Shown: piece after piece, positions 7,106 through 15,113 of the stretch
How positions within the stretch are numbered: position 1 is the first letter of the stretch
Layout: every line of letters starts with the position of its first letter
Assembly: GCA_002392915.1 (NCBI GenBank)
Contig: DGHQ01000029.1
Location: 1-43,279 of the forward strand
Length of the DNA stretch: 43,279 nucleotides
Direction of reading: 5' to 3'
Origin: Bacteroidales bacterium UBA3844
Lineage (GTDB): Bacteria > Bacteroidota > Bacteroidia > Bacteroidales > Paludibacteraceae
Made by a program: the position numbers and the translations under genes
The notes under the pieces: generated by a model
The model's database searches: none
What the model saw: only the letters and a program-made list of their open reading frames with translations
Told to the model about the DNA's origin: nothing

Positions 7106-9115
7106 TTATCTGTCTAATTTTAACACCATACAAGAACGTGCGGGAATGTAGAGTTTCAACCACTCTTTGCCTGCTGACGTATGGTTTGTGTCCTCCATCG
7201 TGAAGTGTTCCTGAGTCTCGTCGACTTGACCAAATCCACCAAATTTTTTTGAATCAGACGACAATACCATGTTGTATTTGCCTGCAGGAGCCAGAATGCC
7301 GTAGTCAGTAAACGATTTGTATGGATGGAAATTGAATACGAACACTAGATCATCTCTGCGGAATGCAAGCACCTGGTCATCACTTTTGTCCCAAAGCACT
7401 TCGATTGGCATCGTGTTGAATTTGTGAACGCTTTTGACAAGGTTGATGATCGCTTTGTCCCAGTCTCCCAAATATTTGTATTTCAAATTTGGATCGTCCA
7501 CTAAATGCCATTGGCGACGAGCGTATTTATATGACCATCCGTTTCCTTCACGTGGAAAATCAATCCATTCAGGATGACCGAATTCATTGCCCATGAAGTT
7601 GAGGTATCCTCCGTTGATCGACGCCAATGTGATCATGCGGATCATCTTGTGGAGAGCGATAGCACGGTCTACCATATATGAGCTGTCGTACAAATTCGAC
7701 ATGTGCCAATACATGTCGGCGTCTGCAAGACGGAAAATAATCGTTTTGTCGCCCACAAGTGCCTGGTCGTGACTTTCTGCGTAGTTGATGGTCTTTTCTT
7801 CCGCTCTATGGTTGGTGAGGACCCAAAGAATATGTCCCGGTTTCCAATCCTCGTCTTTGACCTCCTTGATCATCTTGATCCAGAAATCTGGAATTCCCAT
7901 GGCAAGACGGTAGTCGAATCCCATACCTCCGTCTTCAATCTTAGCTGCCACACCCGGCATTCCGCTCACCTCCTCAGCGATAGTGATGGCGTAAGGATGC
8001 ACCTGATGGATCAGTTTGTTTGCCAAAGTGAGGTAGCAAATCGCGTCGCCATCCTGATTCCCATTGAAATAATTGCTATAATCTCCGAAGACGTTGCCCA
8101 TGGCATGGTCGAGGAATAGCATCGAACTAACTCCGTCGAAGCGGAATCCGTCGAATTTGAATTCGTCCAGCCAATATTTGCAGTTTGAAAGCAGGAAGTG
8201 AAGCACTTCTGGCTTTTCATAATTATAGCAAAGTGAATCCCACTGTGGATGTTCTCTGCGGTATCCGTCGTGGAAATATTGGTATGGTGTACCGTCGAAC
8301 AAACCGAGACCTTCTACCTGATTCTTGACTGCGTGTGAGTGGACAATGTCCATGATGACAGCCAACCCTTGTTTGTGGGCTTCATCTATCAGCTCTTTTA
8401 GCTCTTCAGGAGTTCCGAATCGAGAAGACGGTGCGAACAGGCTAGACACATGGTAGCCGAACGAACCGTAGTATGGATGCTCCTGTATTGCCATGATCTG
8501 AATGCAGTTGTATCCGTCTGCCACAATGCGTGGGAGAATTTTCTCGCGAAATTCCGTGTATGATGTCACTTTCTCCTCCTCACCACTCATTCCGATGTGG
8601 CATTCGTAGATCAGTAGAGGAGAAACGTTTGGCTTGAACTGTTTGATTTTGAATTTGTAAGGTTTTTCAGGAGCCCAAACTTGTGCAGAGAAAATTTTTG
8701 TGTTATCGTCCTGCACCACACGTCTGCACCATGCAGGAATACGTTCTCCTTCTCCGCCATTCCAGTGAATCTTCAATTTGTAAAGATCCTTATGTTTCAT
8801 TGCAGATTCCGGCATCTCGATTTCCCAGATTCCGTTGTCTTTGCGTTTCAATGAATAGGCATCGTCTTCTTTCCAGTTATTGAAGTCGCCGATGATATAG
8901 ATAGCTGTGGCATTTGGAGCCCACTCACGCAAAACCCATTTTTTGCCGATTTTGTGTAGCCCAAAGTATAGATGACCGGATGCGAAGTCGGCAAGATTTT
9001 CTTTGTCTCCGACCAGTTGTGATTCTTTCCACAAAAAATGCTTATATCTACCCACAAGAGCATTCTCAAAAGGTTTGAGCTGCTGATCATATTTCACCAA
9101 GTTTAGCATATCCAT
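7106..9115 (-). CDS. glgB: 1,4-alpha-glucan branching enzyme (GH13, eukaryote-like type)
   Basis: A 669-residue cytoplasmic enzyme that introduces alpha-1,6 branches into glycogen. An N-terminal CBM48 domain (about 55-155) precedes the GH13 barrel. Catalytic residues can be located: nucleophile Asp327 in GFRFDG, acid/base Glu381 in IAEEVSGMPG, and the transition-state Asp450 in NYAESHDQ. Conserved MDIVHSH is at about 255-261. The wording of these motifs and the length are closer to the plant/animal-like GH13_8 group than to E. coli GlgB, as is common in Bacteroidetes. The start at 9115 is favoured by an AGGAT sequence a few bases upstream. No glycogen synthase or phosphorylase lies nearby. 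Confidence 0.95.
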   Translation of the reverse strand: MDMLNLVKYDQQLKPFENALVGRYKHFLWKESQLVGDKENLADFASGHLYFGLHKIGKKWVLREWAPNATAIYIIGDFNNWKEDDAYSLKRKDNGIWEIEMPESAMKHKDLYKLKIHWNGGEGERIPAWCRRVVQDDNTKIFSAQVWAPEKPYKFKIKQFKPNVSPLLIYECHIGMSGEEEKVTSYTEFREKILPRIVADGYNCIQIMAIQEHPYYGSFGYHVSSLFAPSSRFGTPEELKELIDEAHKQGLAVIMDIVHSHAVKNQVEGLGLFDGTPYQYFHDGYRREHPQWDSLCYNYEKPEVLHFLLSNCKYWLDEFKFDGFRFDGVSSMLFLDHAMGNVFGDYSNYFNGNQDGDAICYLTLANKLIHQVHPYAITIAEEVSGMPGVAAKIEDGGMGFDYRLAMGIPDFWIKMIKEVKDEDWKPGHILWVLTNHRAEEKTINYAESHDQALVGDKTIIFRLADADMYWHMSNLYDSSYMVDRAIALHKMIRMITLASINGGYLNFMGNEFGHPEWIDFPREGNGWSYKYARRQWHLVDDPNLKYKYLGDWDKAIINLVKSVHKFNTMPIEVLWDKSDDQVLAFRRDDLVFVFNFHPYKSFTDYGILAPAGKYNMVLSSDSKKFGGFGQVDETQEHFTMEDTNHTSAGKEWLKLYIPARSCMVLKLDR

Positions 9116-9184
9116 AATTTATCCTACTTATTAGTTTTACACAACGAATCTACAGAATAATTGCATAGAAAACAAATTGTTCTC

Positions 9185-9628
9185 CTATAATCTGATTTTC
9201 ACTACTATTTTTTTCTCGTAACCGCTTCCGATAATTGGAGCATGTCCGTCGGAAGGAAAGAAAATGACGAAATCATCGGGAGTCAGACGGAAATATCCCG
9301 TCGGCATATCTTTGTATATAAGGTAATCTTTTTCGGCATCCTGTCTGTCGACGGTGTGGCATTCAGAGCGTGGAATAAATCCACAAGTTTCTTCTCCTAC
9401 GATTGGCACCTGGATGTCAATATGTTTGTCGTGGGCTTCAGGCAAAGCCTCTTCTTTGGCTCGAAGTGTAGGCTCATCCACATTGATGATGACATCTTCG
9501 TCGACTACAATCTTGCTGCCACCTGGGATGGATTTGAAGTCGTGAGAGAATATATATTCAAAAGCAATTTTGAATTTTGGATGAAGCGAATAGTATTTTG
9601 ATGCTTCAGATAATTTGTCTAAAACCAT
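9185..9628 (-). CDS. YhcH/YjgK/YiaL family protein (DUF386)
   Basis: A 147-residue cupin-like protein of the YhcH family, some members of which act on or bind sugars (YhcH is linked to sialic acid catabolism in E. coli). Family hallmarks are the internal PTLRAKEEALPEAHDKHIDI stretch with conserved E, H and D metal ligands (about 74-93), EETCGFIPRSE, and the closing MPTGYFRLTPDDFVIFFPSD with GHAPIIGS. It lies 32 bp downstream of the lytic transglycosylase gene and 69 bp upstream of glgB. The distant CMP-sugar cluster (40 kb) also handles a nonulosonate-like sugar, but a link is only a guess. Confidence 0.88.
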   Translation of the reverse strand: MVLDKLSEASKYYSLHPKFKIAFEYIFSHDFKSIPGGSKIVVDEDVIINVDEPTLRAKEEALPEAHDKHIDIQVPIVGEETCGFIPRSECHTVDRQDAEKDYLIYKDMPTGYFRLTPDDFVIFFPSDGHAPIIGSGYEKKIVVKIRL

Positions 9629-9660
9629 AATGCCATATTATTGAAAATAAACACTTATGT

Positions 9661-10680
9661 TTATTCTGTATATTTTGTCCCCACATTTTGTAAATGAGCT
9701 GGAACACATTGTATCCATTTCTGGTTGTGCACTGGTAGTTGAGACGGAGGCAGATTGATACATTCCTTTTTTGGAACGTTGATTGTGAATGTCTTGCCGG
9801 GATGTCTTTTCAGACTGTTGTCTCTCATCCATGCATTGCTGTCTTTGAGTATCTGGAGTGTCAATCCATACGACTTAGCAAACTCAGTCAGATTTGGAAT
9901 GGCGGTGTCTACCTGCACTGCAAATGTCTCCACTGGGAAATATAATTCGTTTTGAGTCAGATAGAATCCTACACGTGATGGGTCTTCCAACACATATTTT
10001 GCCAGCAAAATACGATAGACGTATCTGTTTGTCTCTTCGCTAAACTGCATGTCGAAGAAGTTTCTTGTCTGTTGAGCCTCAATCTGTCGCATCACTCTTG
10101 CCCTGCCAGTGTTGTACGACGCTGCTGCAAGTGTCCAGCTGCCAGTCGCGTCGTATGAAGCTTTCAGGTGTCGGCATGCTGCGCGCGTGGCTTTCTCGAG
10201 GTTGTAGCGTTCGTCAACGTCAGGTGTGATAACAAGTCCAGCCTCTTTTCCTGTCTGCTCCATGATCTGCCATATTCCGGCTGCTTTTGTCGGTGACAAT
10301 GCACGTTGGTCCAAACAACTTTCAATAACGGCCAAATATTTGAAATCGTCAGGAATACCTTCCTCTTTCAGAATCTTCTCCAGAATTGGAAAATAGCGGT
10401 TCGCGCGCTTGATCATCAGGAATATGCTTGAATGGAAATAACTGAAACTCAATAGTTCACGGTCGAACCTCTCACGCATATAATAATTTTTCAATTCCAA
10501 TTTTTCGCCGCAAAATTCTATGTTTTGTGGTATAGACGGTGCAATGTAAATCTGTGACGGATCCACGGCACATGATGCACCAGATTTGATGTCGTCGTCG
10601 TTGTTGTCGGCAATCATACATTGTGAGCAAAGCAACGCCATTGCCATAGTTGCTCCACCAGCTAGTATTTTGAATCTCAT
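9661..10680 (-). CDS. Lytic transglycosylase (SLT domain, MltD-like) with C-terminal LysM-like region
   Basis: Exported murein lytic enzyme of 339 residues. A basic-hydrophobic signal peptide opens the protein; it lacks a clean lipobox. The catalytic SLT fold spans about 110-215. It contains the VIESCLDQRALSPTKAAGIW block, where Glu of VIES is the expected catalytic acid, then GIWQIM and AAASYNTGRARVMRQ. The last ~75 residues (DTAIPNLTEFAKSYGLTLQ onward) look like a degenerate LysM module. I chose 10680 because GAGGA lies 8 bp upstream; the ATG at 10695 adds five residues. It forms a probable transcript with the downstream YhcH gene. Confidence 0.88.
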   Translation of the reverse strand: MRFKILAGGATMAMALLCSQCMIADNNDDDIKSGASCAVDPSQIYIAPSIPQNIEFCGEKLELKNYYMRERFDRELLSFSYFHSSIFLMIKRANRYFPILEKILKEEGIPDDFKYLAVIESCLDQRALSPTKAAGIWQIMEQTGKEAGLVITPDVDERYNLEKATRAACRHLKASYDATGSWTLAAASYNTGRARVMRQIEAQQTRNFFDMQFSEETNRYVYRILLAKYVLEDPSRVGFYLTQNELYFPVETFAVQVDTAIPNLTEFAKSYGLTLQILKDSNAWMRDNSLKRHPGKTFTINVPKKECINLPPSQLPVHNQKWIQCVPAHLQNVGTKYTE

Positions 10681-10727
10681 TTTGTTAGTCCTCATTTATT
10701 GAGCGTAGAAATTAATTTGTTTTCCAA

Positions 10728-11855
10728 CTACGCATGGAATATTAGTGTAGGGAAATCGCCCTCGAATACAAATCTTCTTGTGATTCCAGTTTCTCCTGTG
10801 TTGAAAATACGAGAAATCAGTTTGCCTCTGTGTGTTGTCATCGACAGTACAGAAATATTCTTTTCCGCCATATAATCTCGTATGCTTTGGGTCGGGTTGG
10901 CTCCATCGAGAATAGCCGCTTCTGCTTTGGCAGTAGGGTAGTGTTCTGCGAAATAGCTTTTGATTCCGTTCAGCTTGATTTCATTCCATGTCTCTTTTGT
11001 GCCGGATTCACGGAAGTGTACTAGGTTGATTTCTATTTCCTTAAACGACAGACGTGCCATCATTTTTGAGAATGCGATTAGGTCACGGTCGTCGAAATTA
11101 GTGATGAACATGATGTTTTTCACCATGTCGACACTGTTGAAATCTATATTTTCAGGCACCACAAACACTGGAATAGGAGCTCCTTCTGCCACTTCAGCGC
11201 TGACGCTTCCGATCATGTCAACCTCTTTTTTGCATCTTTCTCTGGTCGACATTATGATCATCTCAGGCTTTAGTATTTCAGAATACATGATTATCTGTTC
11301 TTCTGGCACACCTTCCAATGCCGTGCATTTGAATTTTATATTGGCAAGTTCTCCTGAGTCAATTCGTTGTTGTATAGTCTCCTGATATTTTTCCGCACGT
11401 TGCTTGGCTTCAGAATGGGCTCTTTCCACGCGTTCACGAAGAGCCTCTTTGTCGAAGTCGATCATACGGTTGAGTATAGAGTAGTGCTCAGTCTCATCTG
11501 CAGAGTATACGTTAAGCATTTCGATTTCCGCACCTATGGCTTTTGCCCAAGAAAAGGCTAAAGGAAATGCTTTTTCAGATGTTGGAGTATAGTCGAACGG
11601 AAGAAGAATGACTTTTCTGTTTTGGATTTCCGCATTTGACACTTGCTCTTCGTTCTCCAGATCTATGTTATCAACGATGGATAAGGCTTTTGGCAGGTCA
11701 GCTTCGGCAATCCTCACTTTATAATGAGCAGTGAGTGAAGGGAAAAACTGATTCACCTCTTCTGTAAAAGCGTCTATGCCGTTCGCTTTTAGAATGTGTA
11801 CCAGCGTTTGGGCTTTCAATTCGGTATGCCTTGCTAACGTCACAAAATTTGCCAT
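10728..11855 (-). CDS. Tandem universal stress protein with N-terminal DUF2007-like domain
   Basis: A 375-residue cytoplasmic protein. Residues 1-65 (opening MANFVTLARHTELKAQTLVH and running through VRIAEADLPKALSIVDNI) resemble the DUF2007 'signal-transducing' domain. Two UspA folds follow. The first (about 82-235) starts KVILLPFDYTPTSEKAFPLA and ends in IIMSTRERCKK with SAEVAEGAPIPVFVVP. The second (about 245-375) has a weaker ATP-site pattern but ends TRRFVFEGDFPTLIF. Single proteins with two Usp domains are common; the extra N-terminal module is less so. The gene is followed after 47 bp by the lytic transglycosylase gene. Confidence 0.85.
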   Translation of the reverse strand: MANFVTLARHTELKAQTLVHILKANGIDAFTEEVNQFFPSLTAHYKVRIAEADLPKALSIVDNIDLENEEQVSNAEIQNRKVILLPFDYTPTSEKAFPLAFSWAKAIGAEIEMLNVYSADETEHYSILNRMIDFDKEALRERVERAHSEAKQRAEKYQETIQQRIDSGELANIKFKCTALEGVPEEQIIMYSEILKPEMIIMSTRERCKKEVDMIGSVSAEVAEGAPIPVFVVPENIDFNSVDMVKNIMFITNFDDRDLIAFSKMMARLSFKEIEINLVHFRESGTKETWNEIKLNGIKSYFAEHYPTAKAEAAILDGANPTQSIRDYMAEKNISVLSMTTHRGKLISRIFNTGETGITRRFVFEGDFPTLIFHA

Positions 11856-11881
11856 AGTGAAATATGTTTTCGAATTTGTCG

Positions 11882-11911
11882 TAAAAGTAGTAAAAAATAA
11901 TTTAATTGCAA
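11882..11911 (-). promoter_or_regulatory. Possible promoter of the universal stress protein gene
   Basis: On the minus strand TTG, 19 bp, then TACTTTTA: one mismatch to TAnnTTTG. It lies about 27 bp upstream of the start and abuts the flotillin terminator. Confidence 0.3.
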
Positions 11912-11942
11912 AAAAAAGGAGACGATGCTAGCACCGTCTCCC
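11911..11942 (-). terminator. Intrinsic terminator of the NfeD-flotillin operon
   Basis: On the minus strand GGAGACG...CGTCTCC enclose the self-complementary TGCTAGCA, giving a long stem with one G-T pair. A run of T follows. It sits 20 bp past the flotillin stop codon. Confidence 0.85.
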
Positions 11943-11962
11943 TCGATTATTCGAAGAATTTT

Positions 11963-13348
11963 TTATTTTTTCTTATCTTCTTTGACTTCTTCAGCCTCGA
12001 CATCCTTTGGCTCTTCTTTCTTTTTCGCCAAATATTCTGGCAGACTCATTCCTGCCTGGTCGAACAACTCCTGCAATGGGGGAACACTTTTCATCAGACC
12101 TGACAGAAAATTGGCTGTGCTTGTCTTGCCGTCGCCGTTTCCTCCACCGTTATCCCAAACAGTGACTTTATCGATCTGGATGCCCTTGATTGCGTCAACC
12201 TGTGTCTTAACCAATTCAGGAAGTTTCTCAAGTAGCAATAGTGTATATGCTTTTGTGGCGTCTCCACCTGCTGCCTGGATCATTCGGTCGTAACCGTCGG
12301 CTTGCTTTGTAAGGATCTCATACAAACCTTTGGCTTCTGCCTCCATCTTGGCGAAGATTGCGTCAGCCTCTCCCTTTGCATTTACTCTCTTCTGCTCAGC
12401 CTCTGCCTCTGCGGCGATCACCAAACGCTGTTTTTCAATCTCTTGTGCGACGATGACGTTGGCTGTCTGAGTCGAACGTTCACGGTCTGCACGTGCCTCC
12501 TCGGCTTTCTGCTCAGCTGCGTAAGCCTCCTCCAAAGCCTTTGCCTGTGCAACCTTTTCTGCTGCTGTAGCTTTACGTTGTGCCTCTGCCTCTGCTTCAC
12601 GACGGTCTGCATCTGATTGAGCGATATTGACTTTTGCCTCGTTCTCTCCCTTAACAGCTGCTGCATTTGCCTCTGCTGTACGGATACGTGTCTCACGGAT
12701 TGCGTCTGCCTTACCGATTTCTCCGATCTTCTCCTGCTCTGCCACACGAACCTTAGCCTCGTTGATAGCCTTTGCAGCTGCCTCCTGACCTAGAGCCTCG
12801 ATATATCCACTCTCATCCTTGATATCGGTTACGTTTACGTTGATGAGCTTCAAACCGATTTTCTTCAACTCGACCTCCACGTTGGCTGTGATGGCTTCAA
12901 GGAACTTGTCACGGTCTGAGTTCAACTCCTCGATACTCATTGTCGCGATAACAAGACGCAACTGTCCGAAAAGAATATCTCTTGCCAACTCCTGAATCTG
13001 TGTCGCGCTTAGTCCAAGCAAACGCTCTGCTGCTGCAAGCATAGTCTCAGGCTCTGTGCTGATACCGACCGTGAATCGACATGGCACGTCTACACGAATG
13101 TTCTGCTTTGATAGTGCGTTTGTCAGATTAGCATCAATACCGATTGGTGTCAATGACAGGTATGCGTAATCTTGGATGATTGGGAATACAAATGTACCAC
13201 CTCCATGTACACATTTTGCACTCTTGTTTCCTCCTGATGTTCCGTAGACTACCAAAATTTTGTCTGATGGACAACGGCGGTAGCGATTGATTAGTGCGGC
13301 GACTAGTCCGATTATGACCGCAATGATGACGAAAATAAATGGTTCCAT
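11963..13348 (-). CDS. Flotillin-like SPFH/Band 7 protein
   Basis: A 461-residue scaffold protein of membrane microdomains, similar in plan to YqiK/YuaG (FloT). An N-terminal membrane helix (about 3-20) is followed by the SPFH domain (about 25-190). Then comes a long Ala/Glu/Lys-rich coiled coil (about 190-360) with AEA repeats, the flotillin hallmark. After this are the AGGDATKAYTLLLLEKLPEL segment and a charged tail ending in EDKKK. It is encoded 38 bp after the NfeD-like gene, a pairing known in E. coli (yqiJ-yqiK) and Bacillus (yuaF-yuaG). Exact cargo is unknown. Confidence 0.92.
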   Translation of the reverse strand: MEPFIFVIIAVIIGLVAALINRYRRCPSDKILVVYGTSGGNKSAKCVHGGGTFVFPIIQDYAYLSLTPIGIDANLTNALSKQNIRVDVPCRFTVGISTEPETMLAAAERLLGLSATQIQELARDILFGQLRLVIATMSIEELNSDRDKFLEAITANVEVELKKIGLKLINVNVTDIKDESGYIEALGQEAAAKAINEAKVRVAEQEKIGEIGKADAIRETRIRTAEANAAAVKGENEAKVNIAQSDADRREAEAEAQRKATAAEKVAQAKALEEAYAAEQKAEEARADRERSTQTANVIVAQEIEKQRLVIAAEAEAEQKRVNAKGEADAIFAKMEAEAKGLYEILTKQADGYDRMIQAAGGDATKAYTLLLLEKLPELVKTQVDAIKGIQIDKVTVWDNGGGNGDGKTSTANFLSGLMKSVPPLQELFDQAGMSLPEYLAKKKEEPKDVEAEEVKEDKKK

Positions 13349-13386
13349 ACTTACTTATAAATTATTATTTTTTGAATTCGTATTTA

Positions 13387-13968
13387 TCAAAGTTTTTCAA
13401 CGTGAAGAACGTTGTTGTTTAATACCTCCATCACCACTACTTTTGTGCCTGTAGGAATCATATCTCCATCTGTCACGGCATCAAGTTCTTGGACAGAACC
13501 GTCGAAACTGATTTGCACTTTTCCTGTGCCTGTCCTGTTTGCTGGGATTCTCAAGTAGACGTTGCATGTTTTACCCTCTGCTGTGTTGATGTCAAAAGCT
13601 CCGTTAGATTCAAGCTTCATCAGTTTTTTGAATATATATATGAACATGGCGACGAATGCAACTCCACATATGAAAGCCACTGTTCCTAGTAAAAATCTGT
13701 TGGGAATGGAATCATAAAAACAGACACCTGCCCAACTGAATCCTAGCAAGAAGTTGATTGCATTTTTTATTGACAGCATGTCGGAGAATCCGCTTGTATC
13801 CAAAGAGTCTCCACCGTCTAAATCAATATCCATATCAAAATCTCCAAGTCCGATCAATGATAAAATAGTCTGGATTACAAAAATGGTTGAAGTGACCAAT
13901 GCTATCGCCCAATAAATTTTGATTCCTGGCTCAAGATTGTTGAACCAATCTAAAAATGTATCTATCAT
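13387..13968 (-). CDS. NfeD-like membrane protein with C-terminal OB-fold, flotillin partner
   Basis: A 193-residue membrane protein. It has a hydrophobic helix near residues 15-38, a short acidic stretch rich in Asp (DFDMDIDLDGGD), and two further helices at about 70-110. The soluble C-terminal ~70 residues form a beta-rich OB-like domain ending in GTKVVVMEVLNNNVLHVEKL. This is the YuaF/YqiJ architecture. A strong Shine-Dalgarno (AGGAGGG) lies close to the start, unusual for this window and suggesting efficient translation. It is the first gene of the two-gene microdomain operon. Confidence 0.8.
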   Translation of the reverse strand: MIDTFLDWFNNLEPGIKIYWAIALVTSTIFVIQTILSLIGLGDFDMDIDLDGGDSLDTSGFSDMLSIKNAINFLLGFSWAGVCFYDSIPNRFLLGTVAFICGVAFVAMFIYIFKKLMKLESNGAFDINTAEGKTCNVYLRIPANRTGTGKVQISFDGSVQELDAVTDGDMIPTGTKVVVMEVLNNNVLHVEKL

Positions 13969-14134
13969 AATTATCCCTCCTATATATTAAATCGTGTTAT
14001 TTTTTTCTTTTTACAAATATAAGAATTCTGTGCAATATTTCTTTGTGTACAGATAAATTAACAAGTCGATTTAGATTTATTTAACAAATTATTTGAAACT
14101 GTTAAAATTAATTTAATTATTTGGTTATAAAGTC

Positions 14135-14285
14135 GAGGGTTGTTAAGGGCGGAACGCCATAACCTCTACCAAATGCGAGCCGTAAGGCGAGCCCATATGA
14201 TTTAATAATATAAATGCATTTTTACCGCTCGCCCTTTGAACTTGCGGAAGAGGATGGGGTAAAGCTTTCTCCCTTATCAATCCTC
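14135..14285. repeat. Non-coding element with terminal inverted repeats (copy 2)
   Basis: This 447 bp gap (13969-14415) holds no credible gene. GAGGGTTGTTAAGGG (14135-14149) is matched at 13 of 15 positions by the inverse of CCCTTATCAATCCTC (14271-14285). Next to the left end is GGCGGAACGCC, as in copy 1. GCGAG-CC-GTAA-GG-CGAGC (14175-14192) replaces the hairpin of copy 1 with different stem bases but intact pairing. CGCCCTTTGAA (14230-14240) resembles the CGCCCTTTGGAA of copy 1. It is shorter (151 versus 241 bp), so internal sequence differs or was deleted. Confidence 0.65.
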
Positions 14286-14360
14286 ATTTTTAGTTGCAGT
14301 ATGAGATATATTGCAAAATATTTTGACAAAATTGAACGGCTTCTTGGATGTCAGATGGAT

Positions 14361-14381
14361 GGTTTTAAGCCAGCCCCTACG
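14361..14381. repeat. Short palindromic repeat of the GGTTTNAANCCAGC type
   Basis: GGTTTTAAGCC followed by AGCCCCTACG resembles GGTTTCAAACCAGC at 1490-1503 inside copy 1. Translated, it gives the FKPAPT string that, from memory, recurs in spurious ORFs of many genomes. It is probably a dispersed intergenic repeat rather than coding. Confidence 0.4.
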
Positions 14382-14415
14382 AATCCGATAATCAATCTGT
14401 AAAAATATTGTTATT

Positions 14416-15003
14416 TCAAAATTGTGAAATAAAATGGTTTATCACATTCGGTAATGTCAGAATCGTGAATAACACTCCGAAGATGGCTCCGGAAATATGA
14501 GCTTCATGACCTATATTATCCATATTTTTCTTTGCCATATACGATGAATAAATAAGGAATAGTATTGCGAAAAGAATGGCTTTTATAGGAATAAAGAAAG
14601 CGTAGATTGTGCTGAATGGATTTATTAGGATAAATGAGAATAACACTGCATTTACGGCTCCCGACGCACCAATAGCGGAGTATCTGGGATCATCTTTATA
14701 TTTGAATAGTGAGATCAGCGACGACGCTGGGATCGAAAGTAGGTAAAACAATATGAACGACATTTCTCCGTTTACAGCGGTGAATATTTGCTCCTGAGTC
14801 CTTCCAAAGAAATATAATGTCAGCATGTTAAAAAAGAGGTGTGTCCAGTCTGCATGCACGAAACCATTGGTTATCAGCCTGTAATACTCTTTGTTGTGGA
14901 CTGCCTTGTATGGCTTGAAAGACAATTTTTCAAACAACTCTTGATTGTTGAATGCCTGATACGAAACAAGGCAAGTGATTGCGATGATGATGTATGTTAT
15001 CAT
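14416..15003 (-). CDS. Rhomboid family intramembrane serine protease
   Basis: A 195-residue polytopic membrane protease with six hydrophobic helices. The catalytic serine is Ser114 in GASGAV, the base is His169 in GHEAHISG, and the HxxxN oxyanion motif is His55-Asn59 in THLFFNML. The L1-loop tryptophan-arginine signature is replaced by YFFGRTQEQ with conserved Gly-Arg. The start at 15003 places the first helix at the very N-terminus; the longer in-frame start (15057) would overlap the promoter. Substrate unknown. It is divergent from the metal permease. Confidence 0.92.
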   Translation of the reverse strand: MITYIIIAITCLVSYQAFNNQELFEKLSFKPYKAVHNKEYYRLITNGFVHADWTHLFFNMLTLYFFGRTQEQIFTAVNGEMSFILFYLLSIPASSLISLFKYKDDPRYSAIGASGAVNAVLFSFILINPFSTIYAFFIPIKAILFAILFLIYSSYMAKKNMDNIGHEAHISGAIFGVLFTILTLPNVINHFISQF

Positions 15004-15023
15004 AATATGTTGGTATTTTATGG

Positions 15024-15053
15024 CAAAATTATATATTAATTTGTTTTTTGCAA
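15024..15053 (-). promoter_or_regulatory. Promoter of the rhomboid gene
   Basis: On the minus strand TTG, 19 bp, then TAATTTTG: a good match to the Bacteroidetes consensus, about 21 bp upstream of the start codon. Confidence 0.55.
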
Positions 15054-15075
15054 TCAAGTTGCATTTTCCTTCGTC

Positions 15076-15083
15076 TACTTTTG
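15076..15083 (+). promoter_or_regulatory. Candidate -7 element of the metal permease gene
   Basis: TACTTTTG fits TAnnTTTG 31 bp upstream of the start at 15114, which also has an AAAAGGAA ribosome-binding site. No well-spaced -33 box is visible. Confidence 0.45.
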
Positions 15084-15113
15084 TCTCAGTTTAAGAATTA
15101 AAAGGAAAATGTT

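Noticed and set aside
9646..9665. AATAAAC/GTTTATT hairpin at the end of the lytic transglycosylase gene
   Set aside because: Only 7 A/T-rich pairs overlapping the stop codon, without a T-run; too weak to call a terminator.
12302..12616. Plus-strand Cys/Leu-rich ORF opposite the flotillin gene
   Set aside because: It is the antisense shadow of the flotillin coiled coil; its odd composition reflects the Ala/Glu/Lys codons on the other strand.
12418..12747. Minus-strand Gln/Arg-rich ORF inside flotillin
   Set aside because: Out-of-frame reading of the repetitive coiled-coil codons; no start site or separate signal.
14214..14402. 62-residue plus-strand ORF ending FKPAPTN
   Set aside because: Runs through the second repeat element and the palindromic repeat; the FKPAPT string is typical of spurious translation of dispersed repeats.
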